Source: Roseicyclus salinarum
GTDB taxonomy: Bacteria > Pseudomonadota > Alphaproteobacteria > Rhodobacterales > Rhodobacteraceae
Length of the DNA stretch: 39,512 nucleotides
Reading direction: 5' to 3'
Assembly (NCBI RefSeq): GCF_029624655.1
Contig: NZ_JARRSA010000036.1
Coordinates: 1-39,512, forward strand
The notes below the pieces were generated by a model. It was not told where the DNA came from and did no database searches. It saw nothing but the letters and a program-made list of their open reading frames with translations. Positions within the stretch are counted from its first letter, which is position 1. The number at the start of each line of letters is the position of its first letter. The translations under genes and the position numbers were made by a program. Positions 25,548 to 33,703 of this stretch are shown in pieces.

Positions 25548-25599
25548 GGTTGCGAGCCCGTAACGCCAGGCCCTTTTTTCACAACGAAAGGTCGCAACC
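25548..25599 (-). promoter_or_regulatory. candidate rpsM leader hairpin
   Basis: On the minus strand GGTTGCGA (25599-25592) pairs with TCGCAACC (25555-25548), enclosing an inner CCTTT/AAAGG pairing. The 3' arm ends exactly where the Shine-Dalgarno TTGAGGA begins. This placement fits a translational operator for a ribosomal protein; the regulator is not known. Confidence 0.45.
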
Positions 25600-25684
25600 G
25601 GCGGTGCGGCTGGACCCGGATTTCAGGTCGATTGCGGCGGATGTCGAATCTGCGCGCGATCAAGGGTTCCCGGAGGGAAGTCGC

Positions 25685-25713
25685 CACATAGGTGGTTTAG
25701 GGAATGCCGTCAA
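25685..25713 (-). promoter_or_regulatory. candidate promoter of the rpsM-rpsK-rpoA-rplQ operon
   Basis: TTGACG (25713-25708), 17-nt spacer and TATGTG (25690-25685) on the minus strand, between adk and rpsM. A second consensus -35, TTGACA at 25735-25730, lies upstream without a good -10. Confidence 0.55.
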
Positions 25714-25758
25714 GAACGGAAGGCCCGCCTGTCAAGCGAATTTTGCGAACAACTGGAA

Positions 25759-26400
25759 CTAGTCGAGGACGGCCGAGATTTCGGCGGCGACTTCGTCGAT
25801 CTCGCCCAGTCCGTTCACGCCGCGAAGCAGGTCCTTGGCATGGTAATAACCAACGAGGGGCGAGGTCTGCTTGTAGTACGCCATGAGGCGCGTGCGCAGG
25901 CTTTCCTCGTTGTCGTCGGAGCGGCGCTTGAACTCGGTCCCGCCGCACTTCACGCACTTGCCGTCGTCCGGGATCGGCTTGGTGATGTCGTTGTAGACCT
26001 CGCCGCAGCTCGCGCAGGTGGAGCGCGCGGTGATCCGTTGGACCAGCGCCGCGTCGTCGACCTGCATCTCGATCACGGCGTCCAGCGCCTGCCCCTCCTC
26101 GGCCAGAAGTGCGCCGAGCGCATCGGCCTGCGCCAGCGTCCGGGGGAAGCCGTCGAAGATGAAGCCCGCGCCCGTCTCGCCTTCCAGCTTCTCGCGGATC
26201 AGGCCGATGACGATCTCGTCGGTGACAAGCTCGCCCCGGGCCATCACCTCGGCCACGCGGTTGCCCATCTCGGTACCGCTGTCCTTGGCGTCACGCAGCA
26301 TGTCGCCCGTCGAAAGCTGCACCAGCCCCCGCTCTTCCACGAGACGACGCGCCTGCGTTCCCTTGCCGGCGCCCGGCGGACCCAGAAGAATGATGTTCAT
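25759..26400 (-). CDS. adk: adenylate kinase
   Basis: A 213-aa cytosolic enzyme that interconverts AMP, ADP and ATP. The P-loop [10 protein letters not shown] is at 7-16, the AMP-binding segment [11 protein letters not shown] at about 29-39, and [14 protein letters not shown] at 82-95. The LID carries Cys129, Cys132, Cys149 and Cys152, so it is a zinc-stabilised long-form enzyme, unlike E. coli Adk. It overlaps secY by 4 nt (ATGA), the usual spc-operon neighbour. Confidence 0.97.
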   Translation of the reverse strand: MNIILLGPPGAGKGTQARRLVEERGLVQLSTGDMLRDAKDSGTEMGNRVAEVMARGELVTDEIVIGLIREKLEGETGAGFIFDGFPRTLAQADALGALLAEEGQALDAVIEMQVDDAALVQRITARSTCASCGEVYNDITKPIPDDGKCVKCGGTEFKRRSDDNEESLRTRLMAYYKQTSPLVGYYHAKDLLRGVNGLGEIDEVAAEISAVLD

Positions 26401-27767
26401 CGCCGCGCCGGCCCTTTCCGCGGCTTCGTCGAACCGCTTTTCCTGCCCCTCAGCTGGGACTTCTCGAGCAGCCCCTCGTACTGGTGCGCCAGAAGGTGCG
26501 ACTGGATCTGCTGCACGGTGTCCATGCCGACCGAGACGATGATGAGGATCGACGTGCCGCCGAAGTAGGCGGTGATCGCGAGGTTGGTGCGCACGATCTC
26601 GGGCATGAGCACGACGAGCGCGAGATAGGCCGAGCCAAGCACCAGCACGCGGTTGACGACGTATTCCAGGTATTCCGACGTCCGCTTCCCGGGCCGGATG
26701 CCGGGGATGAAGCCGTTCTGGTTCTTCAGGTTGTCGGCCACGTCGTCCGTCTTGAAGGACACGTTGAGCGTGTAGAAGTAGGTGAAGAACACGATCATCG
26801 ACGCGAGGAACGCGAGGTAGAGCGGCTGCCCCGGCCCGAAGTTCGCGAGGATCCAGCCAAGCACCGGGCCGCTCGCCTGCCCGCCCGAGAAGGTGGTCAG
26901 CGTCGTGGGCAGAAGCAGCAGCGACGAGGCGAAGATCGCGGGAATGACGCCCGCCGGGTTCACCTTGATCGGAAGATGGCTGGAGCCGCCGTCATAGACC
27001 TTCATCCCCACCTGCCGGCGCGGATACTGGATGTGGATCTTCCTGAGGGACCGCTCCATGAAGACGACGAAGAACAGCGTCGCGATCAGCATCGCGATCA
27101 CCCCGAGGATCGCGGGCGTCGTAAGGGCGCCGGACCGGCCGGATTCGAAGAACTGCGCAAGCGCCGCGGGAATTTCCGCGATGATGCCCACGAAGATGAT
27201 CAGCGAGATGCCGTTGCCGATGCCGCGGTTGGTGATCTGCTCGCCCAGCCACATCAGGAACATCGTGCCGCCGACCAGCGTGATGACGCAGGCCGCGCGG
27301 AAGAACCAGCCGGGATCCGAGGCAAGCCCGCCCGATTCCATGCTGACGGCAAGCCCGTAGGCCTGCGCCGTCGCAAGCGCCACGGTGCCGTAGCGGGTAT
27401 ACTGGTTGAGCTTCTTGCGCCCCTGCTCGCCCTCTTTCTTCAGCTGCTCCATGGACGGCACCATGGCCGCCATGAGCTGCACGATGATCGAGGCCGAGAT
27501 GTAGGGCATGATCCCCAGCGCGAAGACGCCCATGCGGGACAGCGCGCCACCGGTGAACATGTTGAGCACGCCGCCCAGACCGGCCGCCGCCTGGTCGAAG
27601 AAGGCGCGCAGTTCGGTCCCGTCGATGCCGGGAACCGGGATGTAGGTGCCGATCCGGTAGATGATCAGAAGGCCAAGCGTGAACCAGATGCGCTGACGCA
27701 GTTCCGTGGCCTTGCCGAAGGCCCGCCAGCTCATGTTCGCGGCCATTTGCTCCGCTGCTGATGCCAT
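26397..27767 (-). CDS. secY: Sec translocase channel subunit SecY
   Basis: A 456-aa polytopic channel with ten predicted TM helices. It begins [34 protein letters not shown]. The plug/lateral-gate region reads YIPVPGIDG, the signature [21 protein letters not shown] follows, and the C5 loop shows [22 protein letters not shown] 27767 follows GAGAGG; ten extra in-frame residues upstream are not conserved. The 130-nt gap to rplO holds a GC-rich dyad. Confidence 0.97.
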   Translation of the reverse strand: MASAAEQMAANMSWRAFGKATELRQRIWFTLGLLIIYRIGTYIPVPGIDGTELRAFFDQAAAGLGGVLNMFTGGALSRMGVFALGIMPYISASIIVQLMAAMVPSMEQLKKEGEQGRKKLNQYTRYGTVALATAQAYGLAVSMESGGLASDPGWFFRAACVITLVGGTMFLMWLGEQITNRGIGNGISLIIFVGIIAEIPAALAQFFESGRSGALTTPAILGVIAMLIATLFFVVFMERSLRKIHIQYPRRQVGMKVYDGGSSHLPIKVNPAGVIPAIFASSLLLLPTTLTTFSGGQASGPVLGWILANFGPGQPLYLAFLASMIVFFTYFYTLNVSFKTDDVADNLKNQNGFIPGIRPGKRTSEYLEYVVNRVLVLGSAYLALVVLMPEIVRTNLAITAYFGGTSILIIVSVGMDTVQQIQSHLLAHQYEGLLEKSQLRGRKSGSTKPRKGPARR

Positions 27768-27787
27768 GCCGCCTCTCTCATGAACGC

Positions 27788-27823
27788 CGCGCCGCAAGAC
27801 CGATGAAAGGATCCCGCGGCGCG
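27788..27823 (-). other. dyad upstream of the secY ribosome-binding site
   Basis: CGCGCCGC (27788-27795) and GCGGCGCG (27816-27823) can pair over a 20-nt loop; the stem ends 20 nt before the secY ATG. The long loop makes stability uncertain. Confidence 0.3.
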
Positions 27824-27897
27824 AATTGGGTCAGGTTCGATTTAGGCTGCGCATTCGCCAGCCACAACCACTGCGCGCCCGAAACAGGCCCGGCGGG

Positions 27898-28371
27898 TTA
27901 TTCCGCCGCAGCCGCTGTCGCGGTCTTGAGCGAGCCGCCCGCCTTCTCCACCGCGGCGACGGCGGCCTTGGAGGCGCCCGTGACCGAGATGGTGAGTTTG
28001 GAGGTCACGTCGCCCTTGGCGAGCACACGGACGCCATCGAGCTTCCGGCGCACGAGACCGGATGCGACCAGCGCGTCCTCGGTGATCTCGGAGCTCGCGT
28101 CCAGCTTGCCGGCCTCGACGAACTTCTCGATGAGACCGAGGTTCACCACGGCGAATTCCTTGCGGTTCGGCTTGTTGAAGCCGCGCTTGGGAAGCCGCTG
28201 GTAGAGCGGCATCTGGCCGCCCTCGTAGGCGTTGATCGCCACGCCCGAACGGGACTTCTGGCCCTTGATGCCGCGGCCGGCGGTCTTGCCCTTGCCCGAG
28301 CCGGGGCCGCGGCCGATGCGCTTGGCCTTGCGGGTCGCGCCGGGATTGTCGCGCAGTTCGTTGAGTTTCAT
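27898..28371 (-). CDS. rplO: 50S ribosomal protein L15
   Basis: A 157-aa large-subunit assembly protein. [43 protein letters not shown] is the standard N-terminus, [15 protein letters not shown] the middle motif, and the Ala-rich C-terminus ([16 protein letters not shown]) completes it. ATG 28371 follows GGAGAAG; the longer frame to 28461 is not conserved. It begins the rplO-secY-adk unit, which appears to have its own promoter. Confidence 0.97.
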   Translation of the reverse strand: MKLNELRDNPGATRKAKRIGRGPGSGKGKTAGRGIKGQKSRSGVAINAYEGGQMPLYQRLPKRGFNKPNRKEFAVVNLGLIEKFVEAGKLDASSEITEDALVASGLVRRKLDGVRVLAKGDVTSKLTISVTGASKAAVAAVEKAGGSLKTATAAAAE

Positions 28372-28467
28372 GGTTCGCTTCTCCTGAGCCGGAAACGCCC
28401 CCCGAAGCGTATGGGGCGGACACGGCATGTCTTGAATGCAGAATGCGGCCGGACAGGCCACCGCGGG

Positions 28468-28496
28468 CGTATAGACGCAAGGCCGTTGGGGATCAA
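28468..28496 (-). promoter_or_regulatory. candidate promoter of rplO-secY-adk
   Basis: TTGATC (28496-28491), 17-nt spacer and TATACG (28473-28468) on the minus strand. The -35 overlaps the stop codon of the upstream gene. The -10 and the bases after it (TATACGCCC) match the rpmC promoter. Confidence 0.6.
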
Positions 28497-28954
28497 GTGC
28501 TGTCGATACGGTCGCTAGCCGGCGCGTAGGGCAGGAAATCGCCCGCGGCCATAAGCTCGGCGACGCTGCCGGCGCGAAGGTCGAGAGCGGCGAAGGCTTC
28601 GGCCCGCGAGCGGTAGAGCTCCACGCCGATTCCCTCCGCGTTCTGCGACAGCGTCAGGAAGATCCGCGCAAGGCCGTAGACGACGTCATCGGGCACGATG
28701 AGGACGATCCGCGTCTGTACCCCGTGCTGGCGGACATGCTCGTTCACGCGGTTGAGCGCTGACCACAGAGAGCTGAACCCCGCGTCGAGGTTCGAGACCT
28801 CGGATAGATCGTTGAGCTTGGTGCGTCCCGCCCGGTAATTCGCGTCGCTGCGGTAGCGGGCAAAGGATTCGCGCCATTCGTCCATATCGACGTCGCCTGA
28901 CCACGACGAATAGACGAGGTCGAGTTCGAGGGAAGTATGGAATACGATGGGCAC
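28493..28954 (-). CDS. conserved-looking protein of unknown function, possibly SpoIIAA/STAS-like, inside the ribosomal cluster
   Basis: A 153-aa soluble protein I do not recognise by name. The pattern is a strand-rich N-terminus ([14 protein letters not shown]), a long helix, [13 protein letters not shown], a second helix, [24 protein letters not shown], then [16 protein letters not shown]. This resembles SpoIIAA-like/STAS-fold proteins that share a VAIV...FGLARMF...VFRDREEALAWL layout; homology is inferred, not shown. The start is GTG 28954 with a poor Shine-Dalgarno sequence, and base composition is somewhat less GC-rich than its neighbours. It lies between rpmD and rplO, after a terminator and before a new promoter. 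Confidence 0.75.
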   Translation of the reverse strand: MPIVFHTSLELDLVYSSWSGDVDMDEWRESFARYRSDANYRAGRTKLNDLSEVSNLDAGFSSLWSALNRVNEHVRQHGVQTRIVLIVPDDVVYGLARIFLTLSQNAEGIGVELYRSRAEAFAALDLRAGSVAELMAAGDFLPYAPASDRIDST

Positions 28955-29015
28955 GTCAGATGCCCCGCCTGCCCGGCCTGCGCGCCACCGGCATTTGCCC
29001 CCGTCGAACCTCCCA

Positions 29016-29068
29016 GACGATTGCTTCTGAAAGCAAAATGCTCCAGCCCGAGGGCTGGAGCAATCGTC
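29016..29068 (-). terminator. terminator and three-way-junction structure after rpmD
   Basis: GCTCCAGCCC (29040-29049) and GGGCTGGAGC (29052-29061) form the main hairpin, followed on the minus strand by ATTTTGCTTTC. A second hairpin TTGCTT-CTGA-AAGCAA (29021-29036) and an outer stem GACGA/TCGTC can close both into a 53-nt junction. The outer arms can also extend to 10 bp, competing with the inner stems. Confidence 0.75.
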
Positions 29069-29095
29069 AGGGTAAACTGTTGAACAGTCGAATAT

Positions 29096-29284
29096 TCAGT
29101 CGCGCTCTTCGACGATTTCGACAAGGTGCGGGATCTTGCGGATCATGCCGCGAACCGAGGGCGTATCCTCCAGTTCGCGCGTCCGGTGCATCTTGTTCAG
29201 GCCGAGGCCGATCAGCGTCTGGCGCTGGATCTGCGGGCGGCGGATCGGCGAGCCGATCTGTTTGACGACGATGGTCTTTGCCAT
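29096..29284 (-). CDS. rpmD: 50S ribosomal protein L30
   Basis: A 62-aa bacterial-length L30. It starts [50 protein letters not shown] and ends VEIVEERD, all family-typical. It begins 5 nt after rpsE and is followed by a 13-nt palindrome (ACTGTT-G-AACAGT, 29076-29088) and then a terminator, so it ends this part of the spc operon. Confidence 0.97.
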   Translation of the reverse strand: MAKTIVVKQIGSPIRRPQIQRQTLIGLGLNKMHRTRELEDTPSVRGMIRKIPHLVEIVEERD

Positions 29285-29289
29285 GGGTC

Positions 29290-29868
29290 TCAGGCCTCCT
29301 CGGCTACCTGGCTCGATTCGGCCGGAGCCTCGTCGCGCTTGGGCAGGATGTCGGCCACCTTCTTGCCGCGACGGGCGGCGACCTGGCGGGGCGACGTCTC
29401 CTGGCGGAGACCGTCGAGGGTGGCGCGGATCATGTTGTAGGGGTTCTGCGTGCCGGTCGACTTGGCGACCACGTCCTTGATGCCGAGCATCTCGAACACG
29501 GCGCGCATCGGACCGCCGGCGATGATGCCGGTGCCTTCGGGCGCGGTGCGCATCACGACCTTGCCGGCGCCATGATGGCCCTTGATGTCGTGGTGCAGCG
29601 TGCGGCCTTCCTTCAGCGGCACGCGGATCAGGTTGCGCTTGGCCTGCTCGGTCGCCTTGCGGATCGCCTCGGGGACCTCCTTGGCCTTGCCCTTGCCGAA
29701 GCCCACGCGGCCGCGCTGATCGCCGACGATGACGAGCGCCGCGAAGCCGAAGCGCTTGCCGCCCTTCACGGTCTTGGAGACGCGGTTGATGGCGACCAGA
29801 CGGTCGGCGAATTCGGGGTTTTCCTCGCGCTCCTGGCGGCGTCCCCGGCGTTGATCACGTTCTGCCAT
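29290..29868 (-). CDS. rpsE: 30S ribosomal protein S5
   Basis: A 192-aa protein contributing to decoding accuracy and mRNA unwinding. It has the S5 double-stranded RNA-binding domain ([54 protein letters not shown]) and the C-terminal [36 protein letters not shown] 20-residue charged tail follows. The 174-nt gap to rplR upstream is unusual for this gene pair. Confidence 0.97.
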   Translation of the reverse strand: MAERDQRRGRRQEREENPEFADRLVAINRVSKTVKGGKRFGFAALVIVGDQRGRVGFGKGKAKEVPEAIRKATEQAKRNLIRVPLKEGRTLHHDIKGHHGAGKVVMRTAPEGTGIIAGGPMRAVFEMLGIKDVVAKSTGTQNPYNMIRATLDGLRQETSPRQVAARRGKKVADILPKRDEAPAESSQVAEEA

Positions 29869-29994
29869 ACGGCATTCCTTCTTGTCGGTGACGCGCCCGC
29901 GGCGCGCCGGTTGGCTCGATCGCGGTGAGTGGGCCGATGGCCTGCTCCCCGATCATCGAGACGGCGCGGGGCGCCGCCTTCGGGTCGTTTCGGT

Positions 29995-30037
29995 CGCGCG
30001 GGCGGGCCGGGCCTCGATGCCCCCGCCCGCCCGCGCG
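29995..30037 (-). other. 13-bp GC hairpin between rplR and rpsE
   Basis: CGCGCGGGCGGGC (29995-30007) pairs perfectly with GCCCGCCCGCGCG (30025-30037), with GGGC/GCCC inside. It begins 5 nt after the rplR stop and has no U-tract. It is probably an mRNA processing, stability or pausing element. The rest of the 174-nt gap shows no gene. Confidence 0.6.
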
Positions 30038-30042
30038 GATCT

Positions 30043-30402
30043 TCAGAACTTCAGTCCGCCCTCGCGCGCCGCATCGGCCAGCGCCTTGACGCGGCCATGG
30101 AACAGGAAGCCGCCACGGTCGAAGTAGCATTCCTCGATCCCGGCCTTCTTGGCCCGCTCGGCAATCGCGGCGCCCACCTTCGCGGCGGCCTCCACGTTGT
30201 TCTTGCCGATGATGCCGAGCGACGCTTCCAGCGACGAGGCCGAAGCCAGCGTGCGCCCTTCGGCATCGTCGATCAGCTGGACGCTGATGTTCTTGTTCGA
30301 ACGGTGGACCGACAGGCGCGGACGCCCGGCAGCCAGATCCCGCAACTTGTTCCGGGTGCGCAGGCGGCGCTTCTGGAACAGCTCTCTCTTGGTCAGTGCC
30401 AT
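30043..30402 (-). CDS. rplR: 50S ribosomal protein L18
   Basis: A 119-aa 5S rRNA-binding protein of the central protuberance. Typical blocks are [101 protein letters not shown]. Length is standard. It starts 12 nt after rplF. Confidence 0.97.
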   Translation of the reverse strand: MALTKRELFQKRRLRTRNKLRDLAAGRPRLSVHRSNKNISVQLIDDAEGRTLASASSLEASLGIIGKNNVEAAAKVGAAIAERAKKAGIEECYFDRGGFLFHGRVKALADAAREGGLKF

Positions 30403-30414
30403 TTGTCTGCGCCC

Positions 30415-30948
30415 TTACTTCTTCTTGCCTTCCTTGCGGAAGATGTACTCGCCCTTGTAGCGGATGCCCTTGCCCTTGTAGGGCTCGGGGGCGCGCCACT
30501 CGCGGATGTTGGCCGCAACCTGTCCGACCAGCTGCTGGTCGTCACCCTCGATCACCACTTCGGTGTTCTTGGGGGTGGTCACGGTAACGCCCGCGGGCAC
30601 CTCGAAATCGACATCGTGGCTGTAGCCGAGCGCGAGCTTCAGGACATTGCCCTGAACCTGCGCGCGGTAGCCGACGCCCTGGATCTCGAGCTCTTTCTTG
30701 AAGCCGTCGGTCACGCCGGTCACCAGGTTCTGGACCATGGTGCGGGACATGCCCCACTGCTGGCGCGCGCGCTTGGACTTGCCGCGCGGCGTCACCGTCA
30801 CGGCGTTGTCCGCCACGGCGATCGTGACGTCGTCGGTCGCGGTGAAGCTGCGGGTGCCCTTGGGCCCCTTCACCTCGATGGTCTGGCCCGCGACGGAGGC
30901 GGAAACCCCCGACGGCAGCTCGACCGGTCTTTTCCCAATACGAGACAT
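30415..30948 (-). CDS. rplF: 50S ribosomal protein L6
   Basis: A 177-aa protein near the factor-binding site. It begins [15 protein letters not shown], has the duplicated L6 fold, and carries the C-terminal signature [36 protein letters not shown] (the PEPYKGKGI motif). Full length, 12 nt after rpsH. Confidence 0.98.
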   Translation of the reverse strand: MSRIGKRPVELPSGVSASVAGQTIEVKGPKGTRSFTATDDVTIAVADNAVTVTPRGKSKRARQQWGMSRTMVQNLVTGVTDGFKKELEIQGVGYRAQVQGNVLKLALGYSHDVDFEVPAGVTVTTPKNTEVVIEGDDQQLVGQVAANIREWRAPEPYKGKGIRYKGEYIFRKEGKKK

Positions 30949-30960
30949 TGCCAGAACTCC

Positions 30961-31353
30961 TTAGAATACCGTGCAGAGCACTTCGCCGCCGACATTGGCG
31001 GAGCGTGCTGCTGCATCGGACATCACGCCGCGCGAGGTCGAGACGATCGACACGCCGAGGCCCTGACGGACCTGCGGGATGTCGCCCACGCTCATGTAGA
31101 CGCGACGGCCGGGTTTCGAGACGCGCTTGAGTTCGCGGATGACCGGGACGCCTTCGTAGTACTTCAGGCTGATCTCGAAGGCCGGGTGGCCCTTCGCATC
31201 GGTCGCGGGCTCGTAGCCGCGGATGTAGCCTTCGTCGACGAGCACGTCGAGAACGCGCGCCCGCTGCTTGGAGGCCGGGGTCATCACGGTGGACTTGCCG
31301 CGCATCTGCGAGTTGCGGATGCGGGTGAGCATATCGCCAAGAGGATCGTTCAT
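30961..31353 (-). CDS. rpsH: 30S ribosomal protein S8
   Basis: A 130-aa 16S rRNA-binding protein; in E. coli it represses its own spc operon by binding rplE mRNA. Visible motifs: [38 protein letters not shown] and the C-terminal [34 protein letters not shown]. The SR/TSxGVM RNA-binding turn is intact. No S8-type target fold was recognised near rplE by eye. Confidence 0.98.
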   Translation of the reverse strand: MNDPLGDMLTRIRNSQMRGKSTVMTPASKQRARVLDVLVDEGYIRGYEPATDAKGHPAFEISLKYYEGVPVIRELKRVSKPGRRVYMSVGDIPQVRQGLGVSIVSTSRGVMSDAAARSANVGGEVLCTVF

Positions 31354-31365
31354 TCCAAGTCCTCC

Positions 31366-31671
31366 TTACCAGCTCGACTTGACCATGCCCGGGATCTGGC
31401 CGTTCGAGGCCAGGTCACGGAGCATGATGCGGGACAGGCGCAGCTTGCGGTAATAGGCGTGCGGACGCCCCGTCAGCTGGCAGCGATTGTGAAGCCGCGT
31501 CGGCGACGAGTTGCGCGGCAGCTTCGCAAGCTTCAGACGCGCCTTGAAGCGCTCTTCCATCGGCTTGTTCTCGTCGTTGGCGATTTCCTTGAGCGACGCG
31601 CGCTTGGCGGCATACTGATCCACCAGCTTCTGACGCTTCTTCTCGCGCTCGACCATTGCTTTCTTTGCCAT
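31366..31671 (-). CDS. rpsN: 30S ribosomal protein S14
   Basis: A 101-aa S14 of the long, zinc-independent type: there is no CxxC...CxxC knuckle, and only one Cys (in [19 protein letters not shown]). It starts [24 protein letters not shown] and ends [11 protein letters not shown]. Normal operon spacing (12 nt to rpsH, 18 nt from rplE). Confidence 0.97.
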   Translation of the reverse strand: MAKKAMVEREKKRQKLVDQYAAKRASLKEIANDENKPMEERFKARLKLAKLPRNSSPTRLHNRCQLTGRPHAYYRKLRLSRIMLRDLASNGQIPGMVKSSW

Positions 31672-31689
31672 GAGTCTTTTCCTTCCGCG

Positions 31690-32250
31690 TCAGGCGTTGA
31701 ACGGCATGTTGAAGTGCTTGAGAAGCGACTTCGCCTCAGCGTCCGTCTTCGCGTTGGTGACGATAATGATATCGATGCCCCAGACCTCGTCGACCTTGTC
31801 GAAGTTGATCTCGGGGAACACGATGTGCTCCTTCATTCCCATCGCGAAGTTGCCGCGGCCGTCGAAGGACGGCTTCACGCCGCGGAAGTCGCGGATGCGG
31901 GGCATTGCGATGGTGATCAGGCGATCGAGGAAGTCGTACATCCGGTCGCCGCGCAGCGTCACCTTCGCGCCGAGGGGCATGCCCTCGCGCACCCGGAAGC
32001 CTGCGATCGACTTCTTGGCGATGGTGGCGACGGCCTGCTGGCCTGCGATGGCGGTCAGGTCGTCCACGGCCGACTTGGCCTTCTTGGAGTCCCGGACAGC
32101 TTCCGCGCCGCAGCCGATGTTGAGAATGATCTTCTCCAGCCGCGGGATCATCATGTCGTTGGAGTAGCCGAATTCTTCCTTCATCGCGGGCTTGATCTGC
32201 TCGCGGAAGAGAACCTTCAGGCGCGGGGTGTAGGTGGCTGCATCAAGCAT
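31690..32250 (-). CDS. rplE: 50S ribosomal protein L5
   Basis: A 186-aa 5S rRNA-binding protein contacting the P-site tRNA. Motifs: [42 protein letters not shown], then [28 protein letters not shown], and [38 protein letters not shown]. The start overlaps rplX by 8 nt, so the pair is translationally coupled. Confidence 0.98.
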   Translation of the reverse strand: MLDAATYTPRLKVLFREQIKPAMKEEFGYSNDMMIPRLEKIILNIGCGAEAVRDSKKAKSAVDDLTAIAGQQAVATIAKKSIAGFRVREGMPLGAKVTLRGDRMYDFLDRLITIAMPRIRDFRGVKPSFDGRGNFAMGMKEHIVFPEINFDKVDEVWGIDIIIVTNAKTDAEAKSLLKHFNMPFNA

Positions 32251-32554
32251 CGATCACGTCCCCCGTGGTCTTGGCGACACGCACCTTCTTGCCGTCCTTC
32301 ATCTCGAAGCCGACGCGCGTGGGTTTGCCGTTCTTGTCGAGCAGAGCAAGGTTCGACAGCTGGATGGGCATCGCCTGAGGGATGCGGCCGCCCTGCGACG
32401 ACTGGCTCTGCTTGGTGTGGCGGACGGCGATGTTCACGCCGTCGACGATGGCCTTGCCGTCCTGGGGCATGACGCGGGTGATCTCACCCTCCTTGCCCTT
32501 GTCCTTACCGGACAGGACGACGACGCGATCGCCCTTCTTCAGTTTCGCAGCCAT
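32243..32554 (-). CDS. rplX: 50S ribosomal protein L24
   Basis: A 103-aa assembly-initiating protein with an N-terminal KOW motif ([25 protein letters not shown]) and the L24 tail [47 protein letters not shown] 32554 shares one base with the rplN stop (TGATG). The frame extends upstream through rplN on another phase, which is not real. Confidence 0.97.
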   Translation of the reverse strand: MAAKLKKGDRVVVLSGKDKGKEGEITRVMPQDGKAIVDGVNIAVRHTKQSQSSQGGRIPQAMPIQLSNLALLDKNGKPTRVGFEMKDGKKVRVAKTTGDVIDA

Positions 32555-32922
32555 CACAGCACCTCCGGCGCGAGCGAGATGATCTTCATGAAGTTCTTCG
32601 CGCGCAGCTCGCGAACCACGGGCCCGAAGATACGGGTGCCGACCGGCTCGTTGTTGTTGTTGAGGATAACGGCGGCGTTGCGGTCGAAGCGGATGGCGGT
32701 GCCATCCTCGCGGCGCACTTCCTTGGCGGTGCGCACGACGACGGCTTTGCGGACGTCGCCCTTCTTGACGCGGCCACGCGGAATGGCCTCCTTCACCGAC
32801 ACCACGATGATGTCGCCGACGGAGGCGTATTTCCGCTTGGAGCCACCCAGGACCTTGATGCACTGAACCTTCCGGGCTCCGGAATTGTCAGCGACATCCA
32901 GATTGGTCTGCATCTGGATCAT
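32554..32922 (-). CDS. rplN: 50S ribosomal protein L14
   Basis: A 122-aa protein forming intersubunit bridges and the RsfS-binding site. It is highly conserved: [48 protein letters not shown], and [24 protein letters not shown] near the C-terminus. Full length. It lies 82 nt after rpsQ; that gap contains a weak dyad (CCGGACC/GGTCCGG) and no gene. Confidence 0.98.
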   Translation of the reverse strand: MIQMQTNLDVADNSGARKVQCIKVLGGSKRKYASVGDIIVVSVKEAIPRGRVKKGDVRKAVVVRTAKEVRREDGTAIRFDRNAAVILNNNNEPVGTRIFGPVVRELRAKNFMKIISLAPEVL

Positions 32923-33004
32923 TTGGTTTCTCCCGACGTCCCGGACCGGCGCAGTGGCACATGGGTCCGGGGGTTTCGTTCAAACCGGGGTGTGATGGAG
33001 GGCG

Positions 33005-33238
33005 TCAGACGCGCTCGACCACCTCCCAGCGCTTGGTTTTCGAACGGGGCGCGCATTCCTGGATGCGCACGATATCGCCCACGTTGAATTCGTTCTTCTC
33101 GTCGTGCGCGCGATACTTCTTGGACTTCCGGATCGTCTTCTGGAGAACCGGGTGCTTGAAGCGGCGCTCGACCGAAACGGTGACGGTCTGCGCGTTCGCG
33201 TCCGAGGTCACGGTGCCTTGCAGGATACGTTTGGGCAT
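33005..33238 (-). CDS. rpsQ: 30S ribosomal protein S17
   Basis: A 77-aa OB-fold protein that binds the 5' domain of 16S rRNA. It starts [47 protein letters not shown] and contains [22 protein letters not shown], the S17 signature. Its ATG overlaps the rpmC stop by one base. Confidence 0.97.
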   Translation of the reverse strand: MPKRILQGTVTSDANAQTVTVSVERRFKHPVLQKTIRKSKKYRAHDEKNEFNVGDIVRIQECAPRSKTKRWEVVERV

Positions 33239-33447
33239 CAGTTGGCCTCCCCTGCTGCAGCCGCGGCTTTCTCGTTCAGGATGGTCTTCACGCGGGCGGC
33301 GTCACGCTTGACGACGCGCATCCGCGCGGTGTTCTCGAGCTGACCGGTGGCCTGCTGGAAACGGAGGTTGAAGGCCTCCTTCTTGAGCTGGACGAGCTGA
33401 TCCCTCAGCTGGTCCGGCGTCTTCTCACGAAGCTCGCTGGCGTTCAT
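33238..33447 (-). CDS. rpmC: 50S ribosomal protein L29
   Basis: A 69-aa helical protein by the exit tunnel, part of the docking surface for trigger factor and SRP with L23. [57 protein letters not shown] is a standard L29; the last ten residues are an Ala-rich tail. GGAAAGGAAAAGG precedes the ATG. It is first gene after the oxygenase insertion and has a strong promoter-like element 82 nt upstream. Confidence 0.97.
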   Translation of the reverse strand: MNASELREKTPDQLRDQLVQLKKEAFNLRFQQATGQLENTARMRVVKRDAARVKTILNEKAAAAAGEAN

Positions 33448-33528
33448 CGCCTTTTCCTTTCCACATCACGAGGGCGCCCCGGCGCGCGGGTCACGCTGAT
33501 TCCCGTGGAGTTCGGTGAATGAAGGGGG

Positions 33529-33557
33529 CGTATAGGCGCGGTGGGACGGGATGGCAA
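33529..33557 (-). promoter_or_regulatory. candidate promoter of rpmC and the spc genes
   Basis: TTGCCA (33557-33552), 17-nt spacer and TATACG (33534-33529) on the minus strand give an mRNA leader of about 75 nt. It is one of the best -35/-10 pairs in the window. Confidence 0.6.
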
Positions 33558-33596
33558 GCCTTTCTTCTGACGAGCCGCCATGCCGGGTTTCACCAC

Positions 33597-33703
33597 ACCT
33601 CGCGCCGGGCTTCGCCCGGACCGGCGCATGGCCCCGGGGCTCCGCCCGTTCGCGCCTCGCGAGGTCCACCGGACCTCGCGCCGGGCTTTGCCCGGACCGG
33701 CGC
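33597..33703. repeat. REP-like palindromic repeat cluster
   Basis: A 31-nt unit with hairpin CCGGGC-TTC-GCCCGG (33597-33627) recurs with one mismatch (TTT loop) at 33673-33703. Between them lie GGGC-TCC-GCCC (33637-33647) and a perfect dyad CGCGAGGTCC-ACC-GGACCTCGCG (33658-33680). The cluster begins directly after the oxygenase stop codon and may protect or end that mRNA. Confidence 0.7.

Noticed and set aside
25532-25758. Missing rpmJ or infA between adk and rpsM
   Set aside because: No short frame encoding the L36 Cys/His pattern or an IF1-like OB protein is present; their absence here is normal for this lineage.
23525-25762. A 745-codon + strand frame over rpoA, rpsK and rpsM
   Set aside because: Shadow of conserved minus-strand genes; no recognisable domain and no ribosome-binding site.
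29929-32472. An 847-codon open frame on the + strand across the spc genes
   Set aside because: It is antisense to at least six certain ribosomal genes, its product is Arg/Leu/His/Asp-rich with no motif, and long antisense frames are expected at this GC content.
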